Part shown: positions 59,342 to 64,000 of the stretch, piece by piece
Position numbering within the stretch: position 1 is the first letter of the stretch
How the letters are laid out: each line of letters begins with the position of its first letter
Made by a program: the position numbers and the translations under genes
Assembly (NCBI GenBank): GCA_002346645.1
Contig: DEAD01000014.1
Span: 6,522-70,521, forward strand
Direction of reading: 5' to 3'
Length of the DNA: 64,000 nt
From: Dehalococcoidia bacterium UBA2991
Lineage (GTDB): Bacteria; Chloroflexota; Dehalococcoidia; Tepidiformales; Tepidiformaceae
Notes under the pieces: generated by a model
What the model was told of the DNA's origin: nothing
Seen by the model: only the letters and a program-made list of their open reading frames with translations
The model's database searches: none

Positions 59342-60058
59342 CTAAGCCCCTCCCTCGTCTGCATCTCCACCCATCTGCTTGAAGCTCATCCAAGCAAGGG
59401 CAGCGATCAGACCGCCTGCACCTGGCCCAACAATGTAGATCCAGAAATCGGACCACTCGTTAGCAACAATGGCCGGCCCCAGAGAGCGGGCTGTGTTAAC
59501 GGAAGCACCAGTGAAAGGCACTCCAACGAGGTGAATTAGCATTACCGCGAGACCGATGGCAATTGGAGCGCCTGCTCCCCAGCTCCGTTTTGCAACGGCT
59601 ACGTTGAAGATGACCATCACGAGGAAAGTGCTAAGAACAATTTCCAACAGGAGGCCCTCGCCAGTGGCAATACCATGGCCCAGGCCATGAGCACCCAGGT
59701 TGCCCTCTAGAGTTTCAGCGGTCACTAACAAGAGGAGAAGTGAACCGAGAATGGCGCCGGCTGCCTGAGCCACGATATAGAGCACCCCCAACATAGGACC
59801 TATGTTCCGGGTGACTATCATGGCGATCGTCACGATGGGATTAATGTGACCGCCACTAATGTGTGCCGTGGTTGCTACAGCAACGACAATGCCAATGCCG
59901 TGACCGGTCGCAATTATTAGAAGCGCTGTCGCATTCAGTTCCCCACCGGTTAGCGCAAGAGCTGCGACTACCGATCCTGTTCCCAGGAAGACAAAGAACA
60001 TCGTGCCAATCAACTCGGAAAGAATCGCTCGAATGTCACTGAGAGAGACCATTCCCAT
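59342..60058 (-). CDS. MIP-family channel (aquaporin/glycerol facilitator-like)
   Basis: 238 residues with six membrane helices and two half-membrane loops. The loop motifs are altered: NPI (73-75, in SGGHINPIVTI) and NTA (188-190, in GASVNTARSLGP) in place of NPA. The Arg191 of the selectivity filter is kept. It should conduct water or small neutral solutes. ATG 60058 has AAAGGGGG 8-9 nt upstream, and a consensus TTGACA/CAGAAT promoter precedes it. Confidence 0.9.
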   Translation of the reverse strand: MGMVSLSDIRAILSELIGTMFFVFLGTGSVVAALALTGGELNATALLIIATGHGIGIVVAVATTAHISGGHINPIVTIAMIVTRNIGPMLGVLYIVAQAAGAILGSLLLLLVTAETLEGNLGAHGLGHGIATGEGLLLEIVLSTFLVMVIFNVAVAKRSWGAGAPIAIGLAVMLIHLVGVPFTGASVNTARSLGPAIVANEWSDFWIYIVGPGAGGLIAALAWMSFKQMGGDADEGGA

Positions 60059-60106
60059 GCGTCAATACCCCCTTTGATCTTTCCAATTTTTTACGGAAAG
60101 CAACCA

Positions 60107-60136
60107 ATTCTGCAGAGAAGAAGCTAGAATTGTCAA
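60107..60136 (-). promoter_or_regulatory. Aquaporin promoter (TTGACA - 18 nt - CAGAAT)
   Basis: On the minus strand a perfect TTGACA -35 (60136-60131) is followed after 18 nt by CAGAAT (60112-60107). It is the only clear consensus -35 I found in the window, suggesting a strong constitutive promoter with a leader of about 40 nt. Confidence 0.6.
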
Positions 60137-60161
60137 ATGGTATAAACATCTACACATTAAC

Positions 60162-60185
60162 AAAAGGGCCCACTTGAAATGGGCC
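60162..60185 (-). terminator. Intrinsic terminator downstream of greA
   Basis: On the minus strand GGCCCA and TGGGCC (6-bp stem, 7-nt loop) are followed by one more C and TTTTGTT. It lies 166 nt after the greA stop and just upstream of the aquaporin promoter, so it would end greA transcription. Confidence 0.6.
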
Positions 60186-60212
60186 GGCGTGTGGAAAGGA
60201 ATGTACCGCACA

Positions 60213-60326
60213 ATGGCAGAAATCCCCTTGCAAACCTGCCCGCGCTGTCTCGGTTTACTCTCGGCTATCAAGGGATCCCGACTAGCGGTCTGTCGGCGAT
60301 GCGGCTACAAGGATGACTGCTGCTAA
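60213..60326 (+). CDS. Small zinc-ribbon protein (candidate)
   Basis: 37 codons, or 41 from an in-frame ATG at 60201. Two CxxC pairs 14 residues apart (TCPRCLG and VCRRCGYKD) and a terminal CC give a rubredoxin-like zinc knuckle, which is unlikely to arise by chance in an intergenic gap. AAGGA lies just before ATG 60201. It is convergent with greA (24-nt gap), within the presumed greA 3' UTR. No function can be named. Confidence 0.5.
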   Translation: MAEIPLQTCPRCLGLLSAIKGSRLAVCRRCGYKDDCC

Positions 60327-60350
60327 GAAAAGCGGGACCCGAGAACGAAG

Positions 60351-61169
60351 TTAGGACTTATTAACTCCGGTCACGCGGAACTGCACCACGCCCGAGGGAA
60401 CCGAAACAGTAACCTCATCTCCGGGGAGTCGGCCCAGAAGCTCCTTACCAACAGGTGATTCGACGGAAATCTTGCGGTCGGAAGCGTTCGCTTCGCGGGC
60501 ACTTACGAGCTTGTATTCCATGTCACGATCGTTATCAAGACGAGTCACCTGAACAATAGAGCCTATCGCTGAACGATCATCGGCCCCCCCACTCTCGTCA
60601 ACAGCAACGGCTCGCCTAAGAGTCGCATTGATCTCACGTCGCCGGGTCTCATTAAAGGCAAGCGCCTCTCGGGCTGCCTCGAGAGGCGCATTCTCCCGGA
60701 AATCTTTATCTTCTCTCGCGAGAGAGATCGCCTTCACAAGATCGGGAACTTCGCCCTCAAGCTTATCGAGCTCCCCTTGAAGGTTTGAGATTCCCTCAGC
60801 TGTCATCTGGATGCGTGCTTCGTTAACAGTGTGGGCCGCAGTAGCCCGGCCAGCTGAACGGCGCAATCGAATATGGACCCCATAGTTCTTTGGCACATAG
60901 CTGCGCTTCTTCAAGTACTGGAACCAAGCCTTAAGCGCGGCCACCCGCTGCGGGGCAGCCGGATCTGAAAGCTGGATCGCACCCTCTGCATAGGACTCAA
61001 CACGGGCACCAGTCAAGGAAGCAACCACAGTATCGCGTCCTGCATGCTCAACGTAGCGGCGGACAAAGGGGGAAGCATTGTTGTGGGCTTCAGGGGCGAG
61101 TGTGCCGAGATATTCCTCAAGCGCCTCGCCAAGCGTTATCGAGACACTTGTATCCGACTCATCACTCAT
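60351..61169 (-). CDS. greA: GreA-family transcript cleavage factor with N-terminal recombinase-like domain
   Basis: 272 residues, about 115 more than GreA. Residues from about 121 are GreA: coiled coil with MTAEGISNLQGELDKLEGEV, tip residues Asp156/Glu159 in KDFREN, and the C-terminal FKBP-like domain with SPVGKELLGRLPGDEV. Residues 10-105 look like the SAM-like core-binding domain of tyrosine recombinases (LGEALEEYL; ALKAWFQYLKKRSYV). ATG 61169 follows TACGAT by 6 nt, so it is leaderless, and the whole fusion is one reading frame. Confidence 0.88.
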   Translation of the reverse strand: MSDESDTSVSITLGEALEEYLGTLAPEAHNNASPFVRRYVEHAGRDTVVASLTGARVESYAEGAIQLSDPAAPQRVAALKAWFQYLKKRSYVPKNYGVHIRLRRSAGRATAAHTVNEARIQMTAEGISNLQGELDKLEGEVPDLVKAISLAREDKDFRENAPLEAAREALAFNETRRREINATLRRAVAVDESGGADDRSAIGSIVQVTRLDNDRDMEYKLVSAREANASDRKISVESPVGKELLGRLPGDEVTVSVPSGVVQFRVTGVNKS

Positions 61170-61175
61170 CTCGAA

Positions 61176-61181
61176 ATCGTA
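61176..61181 (-). promoter_or_regulatory. Putative greA -10 box (TACGAT)
   Basis: TACGAT on the minus strand ends 6 nt before ATG 61169. It fixes the start at MSDESD rather than the longer frame to 61235, which would overlap rsmG. Confidence 0.6.
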
Positions 61182-61234
61182 ACATATGCCTAGGCAAAGA
61201 ACGGGTGAGCCACTCAAAAGTGCAGGGCGCAACA

Positions 61235-61939
61235 ATGATTAGTTGGGCAACACTTCCCAAACTCTTCCCAGGCTATTCCGAGCCTGACCGCTGGCTACCC
61301 TTGTTGCGCCTACACGCCCAATTGTTGGTTGAATCGCCCATTCGAACGACAACGGTACCGAGCGAGGCCATGGTCGCACGTCACTACGCAGAATCGCTCG
61401 AGGCATACCGTTTAACGGAAGCACCGGAGGCTGGATTAGTTGTAGACGTAGGAAGTGGAGGTGGATTCCCTGGAATTGTTATCGCCACGGTTTCTCCTAG
61501 TTCGGAAATCCACCTAGTAGAGGCACGGGAGAAACGGGCTGGGTTTCTTACCGAGATAGCAGAGGAACTTAAGCTCGATAATGTAACTATTCATGCAAAG
61601 AGAGCAGAAGAAGTGGGCAGAACGCTACTTCGGGACAAGGCGAACCTTGTCATTGCGAGAGCAGTGGCCTCCCTACCTGTCTTACTTGAGTATCTGGCTC
61701 CCCTTGCGGCACCTGGAGGTGCCATCGCAGCCGTAAAGGGGTCACGGGGAGCAGAAGAGCTCGCTCAAGCTGAGACGGCTATGTCTGCCCTAAGCTGCGA
61801 GCATACGGACACGAAGGTCATGCGCTCTAAAATCACCAAGAGAATGAGCGTGATGCTATTCCGGAAGACAGGCTCAACACCTACTCGGTTTCCAAGACGC
61901 CCCGGTATCCCGGCAAAGCGTCCGATTACTGTTCGCTGA
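61235..61939 (+). CDS. rsmG: 16S rRNA (guanine-527-N7)-methyltransferase RsmG
   Basis: 234 residues. SAM site VVDVGSGGGFPGIVIA, acidic loop IHLVEAREKRAGFL, and LVIARAVASLPVLLEYLAPL as in GidB/RsmG. It methylates G527 of 16S rRNA. The tail is basic (RFPRRPGIPAKRP), also a family feature. The start is ATG 61235 with AGGG upstream; in-frame GTG codons further up are possible. It diverges from greA. Confidence 0.93.
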   Translation: MISWATLPKLFPGYSEPDRWLPLLRLHAQLLVESPIRTTTVPSEAMVARHYAESLEAYRLTEAPEAGLVVDVGSGGGFPGIVIATVSPSSEIHLVEAREKRAGFLTEIAEELKLDNVTIHAKRAEEVGRTLLRDKANLVIARAVASLPVLLEYLAPLAAPGGAIAAVKGSRGAEELAQAETAMSALSCEHTDTKVMRSKITKRMSVMLFRKTGSTPTRFPRRPGIPAKRPITVR

Positions 61940-62053
61940 GAGGTCAGCCGAGAGCTGTGCTACAGTCTGAGATCCAACCGGATTCTTTTCCCCGGGCCCT
62001 AAGCCTTCTGGTCCGCTCGGACGAGGGCGGTACAACAGGAAGGGGAGGCAGAC

Positions 62054-62713
62054 CTGAGATTTGTAAATTTTCTCTCTAGCTTCCTGCAGGAAGCCATCGC
62101 CCGGCTAAAGAACATTGATAACCGGCCGGCGAAGGTTGTCCTGGACCGTCTCTTACGGATGGTATTTCTAGATACATCCGTGTTTGAGGAGGTACGAGAC
62201 GACGAGCGCGAGCTTGGCTCGTCCCTGATCGTCGCTGGATTGTCATGCCTTCTTGCCGGTTTCGGAGCATGGCTCCATTGGGAGGTCTCCGCCTTCACAC
62301 CGGAAAACGCATTCATTAATTGCTTCCTCCTAGGCTCAATCTTCCTAGCAGGCATGTACGGTGTATCAACCCTGCTGGTCTATGTACTGATGGTTCAATT
62401 CTTCCGCGTACAGGTAGACCTACTCGCAATCGTGCGGACGATGGGGTACGCGGCAGCTCCGATGGCGCTATCCGTCCTGATGTTCGTTCCCGTTCTTTAT
62501 CCCCTATTCGCCCTGATGCCGCTCACACTACTGCTGGTAGCAATGATTTATGCCGTACAAGCTGCTACCGGTGCTCGGCCCGTGGAAGCAGTTGTCTCAT
62601 GCCTAATCAGCTTGGGACTAATGATTTTGGTCCTAGGTGTAGTGGCGATCTCATCATCAGGCCCAGAAGCTCCCATTGGAGCAGGACAGTTCGGCCTTTA
62701 TTACGAGTTTTAG
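62054..62713 (+). CDS. Yip1-domain membrane protein (probable CTG start)
   Basis: 220 codons. From residue 36 on: MVFLDTSVFEEVRDDERE, then five hydrophobic helices, as in bacterial Yip1/YIF1 proteins of unknown function. The first ATG (62159) has no ribosome site and no -10 box. A GGGAGG (62043-62048) lies 5 nt before CTG 62054, in frame, adding an amphipathic helix. No ATG, GTG or TTG exists between. I prefer CTG but ATG 62159 cannot be excluded. Confidence 0.7.
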   Translation: MRFVNFLSSFLQEAIARLKNIDNRPAKVVLDRLLRMVFLDTSVFEEVRDDERELGSSLIVAGLSCLLAGFGAWLHWEVSAFTPENAFINCFLLGSIFLAGMYGVSTLLVYVLMVQFFRVQVDLLAIVRTMGYAAAPMALSVLMFVPVLYPLFALMPLTLLLVAMIYAVQAATGARPVEAVVSCLISLGLMILVLGVVAISSSGPEAPIGAGQFGLYYEF

Positions 62714-62748
62714 CGACCCCCCACAGCGAACGGGAGGCTACGCTCTGC

Positions 62749-62754
62749 TAGGCT
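62749..62754 (+). promoter_or_regulatory. Putative -10 box (TAGGCT) of the cysteine desulfurase gene
   Basis: TAGGCT ends 8 nt before GTG 62763, inside the string CTCTGCTAGGCT that recalls the ftsH and nusA boxes. A leaderless mRNA is predicted. Confidence 0.6.
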
Positions 62755-62762
62755 GAGAGTTA

Positions 62763-63938
62763 GTGGTCTACCTCGATCATGCAGCAACAACACCTCTACG
62801 CCCCGAAGCACGCGAGGCAATGCTTCCTTATTTGGGTGAAAACTTCGGTAATCCTAGCGGGCACTACAATGCCGGCCGCGTCGCACAAGAAGCAGTCGAT
62901 GAAGCAAGAGAAACAGTGGCGAGTTGCCTGAATGCAAGAACCTCGGAGATCCTCTTTACCAGTGGCGGCACAGAAGCTATCAACACAGCAATGTTGGGAA
63001 TCGCTTACGCGATGCGCAGGGCAGGTGCAGGCTCCCATATTGTCACAACAGCAATCGAGCACCACGCCGGGCTACACGCTGCTCAATTCCTCGAGGAGAT
63101 CGGCTTTGAGGTCACAACGCTAAGCTGCGACGGATTCGGACGCGTGAGTGCAACCGAATTTGAGCGGGCATTGCGACCTGACACCGTGCTAGCAAGTGTA
63201 ATGCTGGCTAATAACGAGGTGGGAACAGTCGAGCCTGTTGCAGAACTGGCAGCCATTTTGAAGGAATACGCGGTTCGACAACGACACCGAGTGATGCTTC
63301 ATTCGGACGCGGTTCAGGCCCCAGGTTGGCTACCAGTTGACGTGCAAAAGTTGGGAATAGACGCCCTGAGCCTTTCTTCGCATAAATTCGGCGGACCTAA
63401 GGGGAGTGGGGTTCTCTTTCTGCGGCGAGCTACACCATTCCATGCGCTTTTACTTGGTGGTGGCCAGGAGATGCAGAAGCGAGCTGGAACGGAGAATGTT
63501 GCTGGGATCGTAGGGACAGCCAAAGCCTTGAAGCTCACCAGTGAGAATATCTCTGCGCGCGCATCCCGCGTGGGAGGCCTTCGTGAACGGCTACGCCAAG
63601 GCATTCTAGAAGCAGTTCCCGATGCAGAAACAAACGGCTGCCAGGAGAACTGCCTTCCAAACAACCTAAATATCTCATTTGAGGGCATCGAGGGAGACGA
63701 CCTAGTAGCGCGTTTAGACGCGCGTGGGGTTGCGGCAAGCACAGGTAGCGCCTGTTCAAATGCTATGTGGGAACCCTCACACGTATTGCTGGCAATGGGC
63801 GTACCAATTCGGCGGGCAGCTGGCAGCATCCGTTTTAGTCTTGGCGAGGGGACAACCGCAGGAGATATCGAGACAGTCCTTGAATTGCTCCCCGGGGAAG
63901 TGGAGCGGGCACGTCTCTCTGCGATCACAACCGGCTAG
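62763..63938 (+). CDS. iscS: Cysteine desulfurase (NifS/IscS family)
   Basis: 391 residues, a PLP enzyme. MVYLDHAATTPLRPEA start, Schiff-base Lys208 in LSLSSHKFGGPKGSG, and the active-site Cys in STGSACSNAMWEPSH, in the longer flexible loop of group I (IscS/NifS) enzymes. It supplies sulfur for Fe-S clusters or tRNA thiolation. The next gene, if mnmA/iscU, is outside the window. GTG 62763 is leaderless by the TAGGCT box. Confidence 0.94.
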   Translation: MVYLDHAATTPLRPEAREAMLPYLGENFGNPSGHYNAGRVAQEAVDEARETVASCLNARTSEILFTSGGTEAINTAMLGIAYAMRRAGAGSHIVTTAIEHHAGLHAAQFLEEIGFEVTTLSCDGFGRVSATEFERALRPDTVLASVMLANNEVGTVEPVAELAAILKEYAVRQRHRVMLHSDAVQAPGWLPVDVQKLGIDALSLSSHKFGGPKGSGVLFLRRATPFHALLLGGGQEMQKRAGTENVAGIVGTAKALKLTSENISARASRVGGLRERLRQGILEAVPDAETNGCQENCLPNNLNISFEGIEGDDLVARLDARGVAASTGSACSNAMWEPSHVLLAMGVPIRRAAGSIRFSLGEGTTAGDIETVLELLPGEVERARLSAITTG

Positions 63939-64000
63939 GAGTGGTCCCCGCGCAGGGTCTGCTCAGCAGCTGAGACTGCCGCGGCAGCCTCAGCTGCTTG
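63935..64000 (-). CDS. C-terminal end of an unidentified protein (candidate, partial)
   Basis: 22 codons reach the window edge in a frame ending TAG at 63935, with Ala/Glu-rich helical content (QAAEAAAAVSAAEQTLRG). The overlap with the desulfurase stop matches the tight convergent junctions elsewhere in the window. Too short to name. Confidence 0.35.
   Translation of the reverse strand, partial: QAAEAAAAVSAAEQTLRGDHS

Noticed and set aside
62320..62751. 143-codon open frame overlapping the Yip1-like gene in another frame
   Set aside because: The Yip1 frame has a clear membrane-helix pattern; this frame is Arg/Pro/Ser-rich noise.
1..64000. CRISPR arrays, insertion sequences, prophage or att sites
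   Set aside because: No regularly spaced repeats, transposase, integrase catalytic domain or phage genes were seen; the only integrase-like signal is the non-catalytic domain fused to GreA.

Overview
The window is a dense, mid-GC (roughly mid-50s % by eye) bacterial chromosome segment with about 73 protein genes. I see no rRNA, tRNA, CRISPR array, prophage or insertion sequence. The host is a rod-shaped, peptidoglycan-making bacterium: mreBCD plus PBP2. It makes or uses coenzyme F420 (cofE, npdG) and has a fatty-acid kinase pair (fakA with a DegV/FakB protein), an E1alpha/E1beta/E2 2-oxoacid dehydrogenase, and MaoC/SDR/crotonase acyl-CoA enzymes. Ribosomal proteins bL28 and bL31 keep their zinc cysteines. 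I infer a member of Chloroflexota, possibly Dehalococcoidia/SAR202-like, or less likely a deep actinobacterial lineage. This rests on gene content and gene neighbourhoods, and no 16S rRNA is present to settle it.

Layout. 1-6.8 kb, minus strand: ligA, a methyltransferase, mreB-mreC-mreD and a truncated mrdA (PBP2). 6.9-10.2 kb, plus: hisH-hisA-hisF-hisI and a RibD-type reductase, meeting uvrA head-on. 13.4-19.2 kb, plus: MFS carrier, SnoaL-like protein, 5'-3' exonuclease, SRAP protein, magnesium-chelatase-type ATPase and GNAT. 19.2-22.4 kb, minus: dehydrogenase E2/E1beta/E1alpha. 22.5-31.7 kb: a HisN-like phosphatase (plus), then the minus-strand translation operon nusA-ylxR-infB-rbfA-truB, preceded by degV-recG. 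31.8-36.6 kb: rpe, rpmB, fakA, rplS, dut, cofE, npdG. 36.7-43.3 kb, plus: ftsH, rplU-rpmA-rpmE, a DUF1385 protein, and an MBL-GcvT-Nudix operon. 43.3-50.6 kb: a SIMPL protein, then lepB-pyrE, dinB-folP, a histidine phosphatase, a zinc-finger protein and a MaoC-MaoC-SDR operon. 50.6-55.5 kb, mostly minus: a second orotate phosphoribosyltransferase, a hydroxyacid dehydrogenase, an unknown 320-residue protein, rplY, a ferredoxin and a PHP phosphoesterase. 55.5-64 kb: pth, SDR, a metal-receptor-like protein, crotonase, cupredoxin lipoprotein, aquaporin, greA, rsmG, a Yip1 protein and a cysteine desulfurase.

Expression pattern. A TAnnnT -10 hexamer ends 6-8 nt before the start codon of about fourteen genes, and 9 nt before two more. 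This implies many leaderless mRNAs and resolves several start codons. Other units have Shine-Dalgarno leaders, several with strong hairpins (nusA, rplU, rplS, mreB, ftsH, lepB/SIMPL). Convergent genes nearly touch (overlap of 8 nt to gap of 14 nt) at most head-on junctions, with no room for terminators.

Most unusual items: a LigA with a duplicated HhH module; a GreA fused to a domain resembling a tyrosine-recombinase core-binding domain; two genes (a PyrE-like enzyme and a Yip1 protein) that appear to start at CTG behind strong Shine-Dalgarno sequences; a terminator-like hairpin in the nusA leader; a perfect palindrome covering both -35 regions of the lepB/SIMPL divergent promoters; an aquaporin with altered NPA motifs; and a tandem AN1-like zinc-finger protein.
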